Source: CAZVRZ01 sp964629965
GTDB lineage: Bacteria; Chloroflexota; Anaerolineae; Anaerolineales; UBA4823
Reading direction: 5' to 3'
Length of the DNA: 33,791 nt
Assembly: GCA_964629965.1 (NCBI GenBank)
Contig: CAZVRZ010000054.1
Location: 1 to 33,791 of the forward strand
Of this stretch, positions 15,793 to 24,876 are shown piece by piece. Numbering within the stretch: the first letter of the stretch is position 1; each line of letters begins with the position of its first letter. Under the pieces are notes generated by a model that worked only from the letters and a program-made list of their open reading frames with translations, searched no databases and was not told the DNA's origin. The translations under genes and the position numbers were made by a program.

Positions 15793-16527
15793 TCAGCGTC
15801 CGTAAACAGATACGTGCATGCTGCTGCTGGAGTTGAACGGCTCTTGACTCCAGCCTCCCCAGCGATTCTTCAGTCGCAACCCTGCGATTCTTGCCATCAG
15901 GTCCAGTTCGCTGGGCCATGCATAACGCTGAACCACCGGATTCAACTGGATTCCTGCGGGCGACAGAGAAACATGACTCTCCTCAATCATTTGCTTTCCC
16001 GCATCATGTCGAAGCACATCCAGCCGGACCTCATTGACCTCAACAGCTTCCGCTTCCACATACTGGTCATTTCGCAGCCGGTAAAGAAAGGCTGGCACGT
16101 ATGCCTCGATGACGAATGTGCCCTCCTCGGTGAGATGGTTCGCAACATTCACGAAACACTTGACTTGATCCTCCTGTGTCAGCAGATTAAATAGTGTATT
16201 CCACACCACATAGATCAAATGGTAGGTGCCAGGCACTGGTACACCAGCAAAGTCGCCAATGACAGCCGAGATTTTATCTCCACCCGGCCTGGCTCGCAGT
16301 TGATCGATCATCGCCGCTGAAATATCAATACCATCGACGCGCATACCGCGCTCGGCAAGTGGTAAAGCAATGCGCCCGGTGCCAATAGCAAGCTCCAAAG
16401 CGGGCCCATCACCAGCCAACTGTGCCAAGAACTCGACCGCTGCAATCTCGTCACCCCGCTTCAGATCGCGATACAACTTGGCGACCTCATCACCAAAACT
16501 CATGATTGGTTCATAATCCTTCATCAT
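15793..16527 (-). CDS. Class I SAM-dependent methyltransferase
   Basis: A 244-residue Rossmann-fold methyltransferase. Motif I is GPALELAIGTGRIALPLAERG (about residues 42-62, E-x-x-x-G-x-G), motif II gives VDGIDIS with its ribose-binding acid, and HLIYVVWNTLFNLL is the post-motif strand. The N-terminal YEPIMSFGDEVAKLYRDL is a cap segment common in small-molecule methyltransferases. The acceptor cannot be predicted. A strong AAAAAGGAG lies before a GTG-ATG-ATG run; I chose the first ATG. The AlkZ-related gene ends about 70 bases upstream, close enough for a shared transcript, although the sequence between carries a fragment of the dispersed repeat. Confidence 0.85.
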   Translation of the reverse strand: MMKDYEPIMSFGDEVAKLYRDLKRGDEIAAVEFLAQLAGDGPALELAIGTGRIALPLAERGMRVDGIDISAAMIDQLRARPGGDKISAVIGDFAGVPVPGTYHLIYVVWNTLFNLLTQEDQVKCFVNVANHLTEEGTFVIEAYVPAFLYRLRNDQYVEAEAVEVNEVRLDVLRHDAGKQMIEESHVSLSPAGIQLNPVVQRYAWPSELDLMARIAGLRLKNRWGGWSQEPFNSSSSMHVSVYGR

Positions 16528-16596
16528 CACAACAATCTCCTTTTTAGGGATTTTCTACCTGGCAACTATCATATTCTTCACCCACGCCGTGCGATA

Positions 16597-17295
16597 CTAT
16601 GCGCCGCCAGAAGCCGTATGAAAACCCAGTTTCCTTGCCAAATCCTGGCGCTTTACACCATTTGACATTGCCACGCCATCATCCAGGATTAATTCCCTTG
16701 CCTCTTCTGCCGGCCAATCTTTGGCGCCGTCCAGCCAGCCCTCAGGCGCCCAATCTTCCACCCGGCAGTAGCGGTTGACTGGCCAACCATAGAATTCGCC
16801 CTTGGTGCTGACCTTGCGTTCGTTGCCAGCAACTGTGATGTAATACGCTCGCTGCAATTGCTGGATAGCAGTATCTACTGCACCGGCGCCCTGTTTACGG
16901 CTCACGCCCATGAGCTGCCGCACCTGGCTAATATTGAGCGTGATCTTTTCCTCAAAGAGCTGCCAAAGTCGCCAGGTGTTCTGGCTCACTGTGCCACCAG
17001 CCCACTGCTCCGGCATTGGCAGCGGCGGATGGAAGGCAGCATAGAAAATGGGATACATGCGTTGGGTGACAAAGCCCTTCTGCCCGCCCAGAATACAGCC
17101 GTATGCCAGGCGCTTCTCTTCAGCAGCACGATCTTTCCAACGCCAGGGGTCGGTATCGAGGCCGGTATGCCAGAGACTTTCCGGAGTCTCAGCGCCTAGC
17201 GATGGCAATCCTAGTAAAAGATGAGACAGAGCCATAAAGCCCAGGCCTTCAACGCGGGCAATAAAATCATCATAGGTGGTCAGCATAGTGGTCAT
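16597..17295 (-). CDS. AlkZ-related (winged-helix) protein
   Basis: A 232-residue protein that I match, from memory of the family, to AlkZ-related proteins. Typical segments are SLGAETPESLWHTG, DTDPWRWKDRAAEEKRLAYGC (about residues 47-67), GGQKGFVTQRMYPIFYAAFHP and the helical NISQVRQLMGVSRKQGAGAVD, the last resembling a winged helix. True AlkZ is a DNA glycosylase for interstrand cross-links; these shorter relatives are not characterised and I see no basis for claiming glycosylase activity. The start at 17295 is supported by TAAGGATGCC; longer in-frame starts overlap that site. It may be co-transcribed with the DUF7000 gene upstream. Confidence 0.6.
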   Translation of the reverse strand: MTTMLTTYDDFIARVEGLGFMALSHLLLGLPSLGAETPESLWHTGLDTDPWRWKDRAAEEKRLAYGCILGGQKGFVTQRMYPIFYAAFHPPLPMPEQWAGGTVSQNTWRLWQLFEEKITLNISQVRQLMGVSRKQGAGAVDTAIQQLQRAYYITVAGNERKVSTKGEFYGWPVNRYCRVEDWAPEGWLDGAKDWPAEEARELILDDGVAMSNGVKRQDLARKLGFHTASGGA

Positions 17296-17387
17296 ACCTG
17301 GCATCCTTAACAATCATTCATCGCGCCGAAGGCGGTCAGGTAGAGTTGGTGTCAGTCCGCTCTTCATGTACGAGCAGCGCAACATCA

Positions 17388-17888
17388 TCACTCTATCTCA
17401 TGATCCGAGAGAAATTTATCAATGTCGTTAATGAATTTGCCTGTCTTCTCTTCGATACTGGCGGTTAGGTTGTCGAGATCACCAAAGTCGACGGCCTCTG
17501 CCAGATCACATTCAAGGATCGAGTCAACACCCTTTGCAGGTGCCACAACCCGGTATTCAGTCCATTGGCTGTCCCTGAACAGTTCCCAGTACTTTCGTTG
17601 AACCTGCCGATTGGTTCCAGAGAGCCAGGCTTCGAATCTAAACGCTTCATAGTTAAAAACGATTGCAATCTTCAAGTTGCGGCGCTTTAGTGATGGCGGG
17701 AGGATGGCAAAGTAGGTCATATCCATGTATCCCTGATAGAGTCCAGAAACAGAGTAGCTCGGGTACCTGTCCTGGAAATGTATGCGCAAATCCATCATGT
17801 AGCCCAGCAGTGCCTTGTATGCCTTCTGTAATGCTCCGGTTCTAAGGTACATCCGAAGCTCATTCATTTCTTCTTGGATTGATTGCAT
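17388..17888 (-). CDS. DUF7000 family protein
   Basis: A 166-residue soluble protein with the DUF7000 layout: an N-terminal helical part (LRTGALQKAYKALLGYMMDLRIHF), a YQGYMDMTYFAILPPSLKRRNLKIAIVF core (about residues 51-78), RFEAWLSGTNRQVQRKYWELF and the C-terminal helix EKTGKFINDIDKFL. Function is unknown for the family. AAAGGAACG precedes the ATG at 17888. A minus-strand GTTAGGT box lies 28 bases upstream of the start codon, but no matching partner box was found further upstream, so an attC-like site is not called. Confidence 0.7.
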   Translation of the reverse strand: MQSIQEEMNELRMYLRTGALQKAYKALLGYMMDLRIHFQDRYPSYSVSGLYQGYMDMTYFAILPPSLKRRNLKIAIVFNYEAFRFEAWLSGTNRQVQRKYWELFRDSQWTEYRVVAPAKGVDSILECDLAEAVDFGDLDNLTASIEEKTGKFINDIDKFLSDHEIE

Positions 17889-18112
17889 GCTTCGTTCCTT
17901 TTTGTGCAAATGGCGACCTAACAATATTCACACGATCTTAGTGCATTGATTATACGATTATCTGACCTACCGAGCAATTGCCCATAGCATAAACCTTGGA
18001 AAGCCGCCTAAAAAATCCTGGACCGGGTGCGTGATGCAGCCAAGCCCCCTGTCAGCCCGCTATGCGCCGCGGTATCCTGTACCCCAGGAGTTGTACTCAA
18101 CTCAGTCTGCCT

Positions 18113-19312
18113 TCAGCTCTGCTCTGGCCAGCAGACCGACAGTGCGAACGCCGCTGCTGCATAGACCAACAAGCCCCCCACGGCTAGCAATACCGGCCCA
18201 ATTCCGCCTCCCCGCAGGAGAATGTTTTGGAAACCGTCGATGGCCCAGGCGCTTGGCATCAGGCGCCCAATCGTGGCAAAAGTCTTATCCGCAATGTCCA
18301 GCGGAAAGAAAGCCCCGCCCAGCAAGCCAAAGACCAGCGTACTGCCCAACACCAACAGAACCACCTGGTTTTCGTCTCGGGCCAAGGTACTGATCAGCAG
18401 GCCCAAACTGGTTGACCACAACGCCAGGGTCGCACACATCAGGATCGTTGCACCGGGGGAGTGCCAATAATTCACCCCAATCACCCATTGCCCAAAGACC
18501 GTCAGTAACAGCACCTGCACAAAACAGATCACGAACATAGCCAGGGCATGCCCGGCAATGATTTCACCGCGCCTCAGATTGGTGGTCATCATGCGCTTCA
18601 GGGTGCGCGAGCGCCGTTCAGCCAGCAGGATATAACCGGGGGTGATCATGCCGATCGTGGAGAAAAAAACCAGCATACCAGATGATGATTGTGTAAACCC
18701 GCCCGGTCTGGAAACGTCCGCTTTGCCGGCTGCCTGCAGTTCGACGCGTGCCCGCGGCTGGAGCCAGGCCGTGATGGCGCTGTCAACTGCCTCCAATAGA
18801 AAAGTCTGGTGGGCAGCCTCACTCTCAAAAGCTGCTGGTTGTGCCTCTGCACTCAGGCTGGCAGCCTGTATCGCACCCAACAGGCGCGTGGTGGCGAGCT
18901 GGATCGAACGATCAGCCACCTGGCCGGCGGGGGTATTCCGATCCACGATCACCGTCAACTGCAGAGTTTCCCCGTCCATGGCGCTCTGGCTGTATCCGGC
19001 CGGCATGATCACCGCAGCCGCCAGTTTCTGCGAGCGTACCTGCTCTTCGAGAAAGGCGGTATCGTTTTGAATCGGCGTCACCGAGCGGATGGTATCCGCA
19101 TCATTTAACAAGGTTTGCAGGTGCGGGCCAAGGGCCCTGTTCTCCAGCAGCACCAGCCCTACAGGCAGGCGTTCATCCTGGTTCTCATTCTGGCTAAAGA
19201 CCAGGCCCATCAACCAGGTGAACAACAGCGGCATAATCAGCAGGAAAAGCACCGATTTCTTTTGTTGCAGAACCTGGGTCAGATCTTTGATGGCAATATG
19301 CAGCATGCGCAT
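18113..19312 (-). CDS. ABC-2 type transporter permease (second subunit)
   Basis: A 399-residue ABC-2 permease. One N-terminal helix (SVLFLLIMPLLFTWLMGLVF) is followed by a large extracytoplasmic domain (about residues 40-215) and five to six clustered C-terminal helices with the typical ERRSRTLKRMMTTNLRRGEIIAGH coupling helix and LLGGAFFPLDIADKTF. ATG at 19312 is preferred because GAGGGAAAA precedes it and the N-terminus then aligns with the other permease (MRMLHIAIKDL against MKILYITLKDL). An ATG at 19354 overlaps the stop codon of that permease. With the 19351 permease and the 20611 ATPase it should form a heterodimeric exporter. Confidence 0.88.
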   Translation of the reverse strand: MRMLHIAIKDLTQVLQQKKSVLFLLIMPLLFTWLMGLVFSQNENQDERLPVGLVLLENRALGPHLQTLLNDADTIRSVTPIQNDTAFLEEQVRSQKLAAAVIMPAGYSQSAMDGETLQLTVIVDRNTPAGQVADRSIQLATTRLLGAIQAASLSAEAQPAAFESEAAHQTFLLEAVDSAITAWLQPRARVELQAAGKADVSRPGGFTQSSSGMLVFFSTIGMITPGYILLAERRSRTLKRMMTTNLRRGEIIAGHALAMFVICFVQVLLLTVFGQWVIGVNYWHSPGATILMCATLALWSTSLGLLISTLARDENQVVLLVLGSTLVFGLLGGAFFPLDIADKTFATIGRLMPSAWAIDGFQNILLRGGGIGPVLLAVGGLLVYAAAAFALSVCWPEQS

Positions 19313-19350
19313 GGGATTTTTCCCTCTTAATAAAGCCAAATAGATTTTTA

Positions 19351-20601
19351 TCATTCAAACCGGCGGTTGAGTTTGTAGATGCCGGCCGCCAGGCAGATCA
19401 GGCCGATCAAAGCCGAAACCAGCGCCGGTGCGAGCGCTTCGAGCATGCCGCCGCGCATGGCAGCAAAGAAGCCGCGCAGCACCCATCCCTGGGGCGTTAG
19501 CAGGTTGACAATCTCAAAAGCGGCAGGCAGGTTGGCAAAGGAAGTCGTCATCGTTCCGCCAGCCATGCCGCTTAGAATGACTGCCCCGCCCATGATGAGG
19601 AAAGCTTGCCGAGTGCTGCGCATGAACGCCATCAGCATCACACCAAAGCCACCCGCAGCCATGACCAATCCCAGCCCGTTGCATACCACCGGGATCCAAT
19701 GTCCCCAGGAGATACCAAAGAGCGCCGAGCCGATCGCCAACAGCAAGCCGACTTGCAGGATCAGGATGAAAGCCACAGCCAGGAACTTCCCCGACAGGAT
19801 GGCAAAACGGGAGGTGGGGGTTTTGTAGAGGCGTGCCAGTGTGCCCTGCTCATCCTCCCGCAAAATGGATTGCGCCGAGATCGCTCCCACGAAGAAAGCA
19901 AAGAAAACCAGCATGCCGAGCATGATCGGTCCGATCAACGCCACCATCACCGGCTGCGATTCTTCCACCCGTGGTGATGCTTCGTAACGAATGCCCGGAT
20001 GTACACCCTGGCTCAAGCTTATGCCGATGGTCTGGGCCCAGTCGCCGTAGCCTTGCATGACCCCCAGGCGGACAGCTTCGTCCATGCCTGTAATACGAGC
20101 AGAGGCCACATCGGCAGCCATCAACGCGCCGGCAAACCCATCCATGAAGTTGTTGACCACGTCGCGGACGATAGCGGGGCCCAACATCAAGGCAGGATTG
20201 TGGATGATCGTCACAGTAACCCGCCCGCTGGTCCGAAAGAGCGCCGCACTGAAATCTGCCGGGATGACCACGGCCACATCCGCCGTGCGTTCATCCACAG
20301 CCAGGCGAGCGGCGAATTCTGAATCCACATCGCTCACCTCCAACAGATTGCGCAGGCCATCATCATGCAGCATCGTTGTCAGCAGGATTCCGGCCTGGAA
20401 ATCGGGATATTCAGCCACAGGCTGGTCGAGGTTTGCCACTACCAGGCGCGTGACCTGTACGTTGAGGCCTTGCGAAAACCCATGAAAGGCCAGGTAAGGC
20501 AAGCCGGCTTGTAGCAAGGGTAGAACAAGCATGAACGCCAGAACAAGCGGGCTGGGCAGAGCGCGTCTCAGGTCTTTAAGGGTGATATACAGAATTTTCA
20601 T
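19351..20601 (-). CDS. ABC-2 type transporter permease (first subunit)
   Basis: A 416-residue ABC-2 permease with the same layout as its neighbour: a first helix (SPLVLAFMLVLPLLQAGL), a long external domain (about residues 40-225), then six helices with REDEQGTLARLYKTPTSRFAILSGK as coupling segment and LLTPQGWVLRGFF. In this family the pair exports drugs, lipids or other hydrophobic compounds, or acts in cell-envelope assembly. AGGAGGAGG lies immediately before the ATG, nine bases after the ATPase stop codon, indicating translational coupling. The two permeases are distant paralogues rather than duplicates. Confidence 0.88.
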   Translation of the reverse strand: MKILYITLKDLRRALPSPLVLAFMLVLPLLQAGLPYLAFHGFSQGLNVQVTRLVVANLDQPVAEYPDFQAGILLTTMLHDDGLRNLLEVSDVDSEFAARLAVDERTADVAVVIPADFSAALFRTSGRVTVTIIHNPALMLGPAIVRDVVNNFMDGFAGALMAADVASARITGMDEAVRLGVMQGYGDWAQTIGISLSQGVHPGIRYEASPRVEESQPVMVALIGPIMLGMLVFFAFFVGAISAQSILREDEQGTLARLYKTPTSRFAILSGKFLAVAFILILQVGLLLAIGSALFGISWGHWIPVVCNGLGLVMAAGGFGVMLMAFMRSTRQAFLIMGGAVILSGMAGGTMTTSFANLPAAFEIVNLLTPQGWVLRGFFAAMRGGMLEALAPALVSALIGLICLAAGIYKLNRRFE

Positions 20602-20610
20602 CGCCTCCTC

Positions 20611-21555
20611 CTAATCCCGGAGCGCCTTGCCCGTCAAATGCAGGAATACCGCCTCCAGGTCCGGTTCCTGGATATCCATACTCGTGACGCCAACGCCCGC
20701 CCGCGCTGCGGACTCGAACACGGTTGGCAACACCTGTGCACTGTTTTGCACCAGCAGGCTGACGGTGCCGTTCTCCTCACTGACCGAGTGGATACTGGCC
20801 AGCATGCGCCACATTTCAAGCAGGCCGGCCGGCTTCTGGCTGAGAGTCAGGTTGATCCGGTGCAGTCCACCAATGATCTGGATGAGCTCGCTATTTGTGC
20901 CCTGGGCGATCAGTTTTCCGTGGTCCATGATAGCAATGCGATGGGATAGTTCCTGGGCTTCTTCCATGTAATGGGTGGTGTAGAGCACGGTAACGCCGCG
21001 CCTGTTGAGTTCCTTGACGCTGTCCAGGATCTTGCGCCGGCTTTGCGGATCGATGCCAACCGTCGGCTCATCCATAATAACGAGTTGCGGTTCATGCAGC
21101 AGGGCGATGCCAATGTTGAGGCGCCGCTGCATACCGCCCGAGTAATGCCCGGCGCGGTCGTGCTGGCGGTCGGTCAAAGCCACCAGATCGAGCACCTCAT
21201 CCACTCGGCGGGCCAGGTGGCAGCCCTTTAAACCGTACATATGGCCCCAGAAGACCAGGTTCTGGCGCGCGCTCAAATCATCGTAGATCGCCACCTCTTG
21301 CGGCACAACCCCGATGGCCTGCTTAACGGCCCGCGGTGCGCGCACGATGGATTGGCCCATCACCAGGGCATCGCCAGAGGTGGGGGCTAACAAGCAGGAG
21401 AGCATCGCCATAGTGGTAGTTTTGCCGGCTCCGTTAGGGCCCAACAGGCTGAAGATTTCGCCCCGGCGGACGGTGAATTCCAGGCCGTCTACCGCGCTAA
21501 GGTCGCCGTAGCGTTTGTGCAGGTTTTGCAGGTGGATGGCAGTTTGTTCAGTCAT
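20611..21555 (-). CDS. ABC transporter ATP-binding protein (DrrA-like)
   Basis: A 314-residue ABC ATPase of the DrrA/CcmA exporter class. Walker A is GPNGAGKTTT (from residue 39); the signature is YSGGMQRRLNIG, followed by Walker B LVIMDEPTVGIDPQSRR and the switch histidine in YTTHYMEEAQ. The roughly 85-residue C-terminal extension ending DLEAVFLHLTGKALRD is typical of this class. It powers the two ABC-2 permeases encoded directly downstream. AAAGGACTGCC precedes the ATG. The 73-base gap to the regulator upstream contains a 12-bp palindrome and a short hairpin. Confidence 0.93.
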   Translation of the reverse strand: MTEQTAIHLQNLHKRYGDLSAVDGLEFTVRRGEIFSLLGPNGAGKTTTMAMLSCLLAPTSGDALVMGQSIVRAPRAVKQAIGVVPQEVAIYDDLSARQNLVFWGHMYGLKGCHLARRVDEVLDLVALTDRQHDRAGHYSGGMQRRLNIGIALLHEPQLVIMDEPTVGIDPQSRRKILDSVKELNRRGVTVLYTTHYMEEAQELSHRIAIMDHGKLIAQGTNSELIQIIGGLHRINLTLSQKPAGLLEMWRMLASIHSVSEENGTVSLLVQNSAQVLPTVFESAARAGVGVTSMDIQEPDLEAVFLHLTGKALRD

Positions 21556-21599
21556 AGGCAGTCCTTTCTGGTTGACTGCATCTATGATACTGCCGGGAA

Positions 21600-21626
21600 G
21601 GGTGATCTGTCCTCACCCGATCGGGT
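21600..21626. promoter_or_regulatory. Palindrome and hairpin upstream of ABC operon
   Basis: ACCCGATCGGGT at 21615-21626 is a perfect 12-bp palindrome, and GGGTGA at 21600-21605 pairs with TCACCC at 21613-21618. They sit between the regulator stop codon (21629) and the ATPase start codon (21555). Either an operator for a dimeric regulator or an attenuator is possible. No clear -10/-35 pair is visible in the gap. Confidence 0.4.
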
Positions 21627-21628
21627 CA

Positions 21629-24244
21629 TTAGGAAGGGTAGTTTTTGTCCAGTTCCTGGGCGCGCAGAAGCGCCTGGCTGCGGTTGTGGACGCCGAGTTT
21701 GGCAAAAATGCTTTTGACATGCGCCTTGACCGTATTGAGCGAGATGTAAAGCCTTTCAGCAATTTCGGGATTGGACAGCCCGGCAGCCAACAGGCGCAGC
21801 ACATCCAGTTCGCGGTCACTGAGCGGCTCGATCAACGCTGTCGCTGAAGCAGGAACGGGAGAAGCGATCCGTCCAGCCAGTGCAGAACTGGGCGCCAGCC
21901 GGCGGATTAGCGCCACTGCTGCTTCGCCCTCGTCCAAGTAGAGACGCGTAAAACCTTCCGGCTCAGAAAGGGACAAGGCGCGCTCGAACACTACCCGGGC
22001 CTGGCCGGCCTGCCCTTGGGCGTTAAAATTGATCGCTCGCAGCAAGCAGGCTTCGATCTCGCCGCTATCGCGGCCCGCCTCTGCGGCAGCCAGTTGCAGG
22101 CGTTCGAGCAGCGCCTCCGCCTGGTCGAACCCGCCTTGCGCAGTGAGCACCCGCGCCAGCGTCAGCAGGCCAGCTTCCCGGTGGAAGATCAGCGCTTCGT
22201 CTGGCTGGTAACTGCTCTCCTGCGCCCAACGCTTTGCCGACGACACGTCTCCAACAGCCAGCGCCAACCGTGCCTGCTGCAGCAGGACGGTGTCGAGCGA
22301 CCAGGCCGAGATTTCGCTGGCAACCCGTCGCGCTTTTTCGAGCGTGGCCTGCGCCGTAGAGAAATGCCCCTGGCCGCGCTGCACGCGCGCCAGTACGGTG
22401 TAGCCGGTCATCAGAATGTCGGCCTGCCCGAGTAGTTCGCAGATCTCGACGCCTTTCTGGGCATTTTCTAAAGCCGCGGGCAGATCGTTCCATTCACGCA
22501 AAATGTCAGCCAGCCCCACATAAGCATAACCAGGGGCAAGCAGATGGACATTGCCCATCTGGCGCATTCCATCACAATAGATCTGGTGGGCGTCGTGCAA
22601 TCGTCCGCGGGCCGCCGTGATCTGCGCCAGGGCCGAACTGGCAATGATCGCGTTGAACTGGTTGCCATTAGCCAGGCTGATGGCTTTGGCTTTTTCAAAT
22701 GCAGTCACAGCCGAAGTTAAATCACCGCCGTAGCTGTAAGCCGCCCCAAGGATGGTAGCGGTAGTGGCGCTGATGACGTAGTCCATCGCAGCCAGGCGTT
22801 CCAGCGCCGCCCGGGCGTGCTGCACCGCCAGCGCAGCCGCCCCCTGGATAAAGCAGATCTGGGCGCGGATAGCCGCCGCATACCCCTGCAGTCGCCTCGC
22901 TTCGGCTGCTGGCAGGCCAGGGAACAGGGCTTCGGCGCTTTGCAGGCGCGCTTCGATGGCGCCGGCCTGTCCAGTTATGATCAGCAGCCAGGCATCCAAC
23001 ACGCAAAGCCAGGGGTGCGTGCGGATCGTCCCGTCCGGCAGGGAACGCATCCAGGATACGAGCGTGGCGATTTCGCTGCGGGCCAGCAGGGTGAAGCAGG
23101 CACGTTCGACCAGCGTGGCGGCCTGCTCGAAATCTTGCCCTGCCAGGGCATGCTCGACCGCCGCGGCATCATCCCCGTTTTGAGCATACCAGCCCGCGGC
23201 GCGTTGGTGCAGACCGGGCAGCAGATCGGGTTGGGCTTCTTGCATCTGCCGGGCAAGCAGGTCGGCAAAGAGCGGATGGTAGCGGTACCAGCGGCGTTCT
23301 GCATCCAGCGGCATCAGAAAGAGGTTTTCGACTTCAAGCCGCTCGAGCATCGCCTGTCCATCGCTGCGGCCGGTCAAGGTATCACACAGCGGGGCGCACA
23401 ATCGCCTCAGGCAAGAGGTCTGCAGCAGAAAGTCTAGCGTTTCATCCTTTTCGCGTTTCAGCACCTCTTCGAGTAGATAGTCGAGCACATAACGATTGCT
23501 GCCAGTGAAGTCGCGGATGAAGGCCGCCGGGTCGCAGGCGGATTGTATGGAGAGCGCTGCCATTTGCAGGCCGGCGATCCAACCCTCGGTGCGCCCGGCC
23601 AGGGCGGCGATCTGTTGGGCAGGCAGATCCGGGCCCAGGCGCTGGCGCAGGAAGCTGGCCGTTTCCTCCTCACTGAAACGTAGTTCTGCCAGGCGGATTT
23701 CGGTGCATTCCTGGCGGGCGCGCAAGCGGGCCAACGGCAGTTGCGGGTCAGAGCGGGTGGCAATGATCAGTTTGAACGCTTCGGGCTGGTGTTCAACCAA
23801 AAAGGCCAGGCCGCGCTGAATCTCGGCGCTGCTGATCAAATGCAGGTCATCCAACACAAGCAGGATAGGCGCCTGAGTATTCAAATCGTTGACCAGGGCA
23901 GTCAGGGCAGCCTCAGCCGGCAGGGATCGGGTGCTCGTAAACACAGAGATGGCCTCACTCCCCAAACCAGGGCGCAGGGTTTGCAGGGCCGCGATGAAAT
24001 AAGACCAAAAACGCGCTGGATCGTTATCAGAGTCATCCAGGCTCAACCAGGCCGTCTGGCCGCCGTGCAAGCGCCGGACCCAGCTCACGATCAAACTGGT
24101 CTTCCCAAAGCCGGCTGGAGCTGTAACCAGGATGATTCTGCCGTCAAGCCCAGCTTCGAGTTTGTCCTCGAGATGTGAACGCTTCACCAGGCCGCCGCGC
24201 AGGGGCGGGATAATCAGCTTGGTGGCAAGCAAGACTGTGGACAT
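21629..24244 (-). CDS. LuxR-family transcriptional regulator, MalT-like (STAND ATPase)
   Basis: An 871-residue regulator with MalT architecture. The N-terminal IIPPLRGGLVKRSHLEDKL is followed by Walker A APAGFGKTS (about residues 42-50) and Walker B ILLVLDDLHL (about 128-137). A winged-helix and a long TPR-like superhelix occupy about residues 380-780, and a LuxR helix-turn-helix ends the protein (LSDRELDVLRLLAAGLSNPE, LYISLNTVKAHVKSI). In this family ligand and ATP binding drive oligomerisation and transcription activation. Being 73 bases upstream of the ABC operon on the same strand, it probably controls it. The ATG has no Shine-Dalgarno sequence but an extended -10 lies seven bases away. 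Confidence 0.92.
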   Translation of the reverse strand: MSTVLLATKLIIPPLRGGLVKRSHLEDKLEAGLDGRIILVTAPAGFGKTSLIVSWVRRLHGGQTAWLSLDDSDNDPARFWSYFIAALQTLRPGLGSEAISVFTSTRSLPAEAALTALVNDLNTQAPILLVLDDLHLISSAEIQRGLAFLVEHQPEAFKLIIATRSDPQLPLARLRARQECTEIRLAELRFSEEETASFLRQRLGPDLPAQQIAALAGRTEGWIAGLQMAALSIQSACDPAAFIRDFTGSNRYVLDYLLEEVLKREKDETLDFLLQTSCLRRLCAPLCDTLTGRSDGQAMLERLEVENLFLMPLDAERRWYRYHPLFADLLARQMQEAQPDLLPGLHQRAAGWYAQNGDDAAAVEHALAGQDFEQAATLVERACFTLLARSEIATLVSWMRSLPDGTIRTHPWLCVLDAWLLIITGQAGAIEARLQSAEALFPGLPAAEARRLQGYAAAIRAQICFIQGAAALAVQHARAALERLAAMDYVISATTATILGAAYSYGGDLTSAVTAFEKAKAISLANGNQFNAIIASSALAQITAARGRLHDAHQIYCDGMRQMGNVHLLAPGYAYVGLADILREWNDLPAALENAQKGVEICELLGQADILMTGYTVLARVQRGQGHFSTAQATLEKARRVASEISAWSLDTVLLQQARLALAVGDVSSAKRWAQESSYQPDEALIFHREAGLLTLARVLTAQGGFDQAEALLERLQLAAAEAGRDSGEIEACLLRAINFNAQGQAGQARVVFERALSLSEPEGFTRLYLDEGEAAVALIRRLAPSSALAGRIASPVPASATALIEPLSDRELDVLRLLAAGLSNPEIAERLYISLNTVKAHVKSIFAKLGVHNRSQALLRAQELDKNYPS

Positions 24245-24251
24245 GCTTCAG

Positions 24252-24260
24252 ATTATAGCA
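24252..24260 (-). promoter_or_regulatory. Extended -10 element of leaderless LuxR-family mRNA
   Basis: On the minus strand TGCTATAAT (TGn plus a perfect TATAAT at 24252-24257) ends seven bases before the regulator ATG. Transcription would start at or within a base or two of the ATG, so the mRNA would be leaderless. No good -35 is present at 17 bp (ACATTG), consistent with an extended -10 promoter. Confidence 0.6.
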
Positions 24261-24420
24261 TGAGCAGATGTAGACAATGTTCGCTGCAGCCGGTGTGGAT
24301 TGCAAAGCGACTACCACTTTTCCTTTTGGCGGCGCATATCCCACCTGTCGGGGCGCACGGTGGTAGCCAACCTTTTGCTTTAGCACGACTCGTTTTCAAA
24401 GCGTTAATGTGCAGATGAAC

Positions 24421-24834
24421 TTACCTCTCCAGAGCCGTCACAGCTTTTACACAGTCGTTCTGCTCAAGATACAGAATAACGCCATACCATCCCTTGATAT
24501 CGGCTATGCCGCTAGACTCATTGACCTGAATACCTGCCTGAGAAAGCTTTTCATAGATATCAGCCAAAGCCCCCGACTCATCATCGCCCTGAATGATCAG
24601 AGCAGCGTAAGGACCATCCAGCTCCAGTCCTGCTTTCTTCGCTCCATCGATCATCTTTGAACGATCATTTGGGAAAAGAGTGAACTGAGTACGATTAGAC
24701 CCAACGGGAACTGCTTTGAATGCAAGCAAGCTAATACCAACACCAGCAAATATAGAAAGTAGTTTAGATCCTTCCCCCACATGACCATCAACTGTTATGT
24801 GGAAGTATTCAACTCTTTTGATCTCGAATGCCAT
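24421..24834 (-). CDS. ACT-domain-like protein
   Basis: A 137-residue protein with two beta-alpha-beta units resembling tandem ACT domains: EYFHITVDGHVGEGSKLLSIFAGVGISLLAF (about residues 9-39) and YAALIIQGDDESGALADIYEKLSQAGIQV (about 75-103), then GWYGVILYLEQND. ACT domains bind amino acids or other small ligands and often regulate an enzyme; there is no attached enzyme here. GGGAGAA precedes the ATG. Its start codon lies about 40 bases after the R' box of the attC-like site at 24877, so it occupies the position of a cassette gene. Confidence 0.65.
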   Translation of the reverse strand: MAFEIKRVEYFHITVDGHVGEGSKLLSIFAGVGISLLAFKAVPVGSNRTQFTLFPNDRSKMIDGAKKAGLELDGPYAALIIQGDDESGALADIYEKLSQAGIQVNESSGIADIKGWYGVILYLEQNDCVKAVTALER

Positions 24835-24876
24835 GTTTTCTCCCTTCGCTTTGACGCCTCAACATTCTTGTTAGCT

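Noticed and set aside
17916..17922. Lone GTTAGGT box upstream of the DUF7000 gene as an attC end
   Set aside because: No RYYYAAC partner or pairing arm within 150 bases upstream; the next gene belongs to an ABC operon.
22817..23437. 206-codon plus-strand frame inside the LuxR-type gene
   Set aside because: Overlaps a GC-rich gene with clear domain matches; the composition is that of an antisense shadow frame and there is no ribosome binding site.
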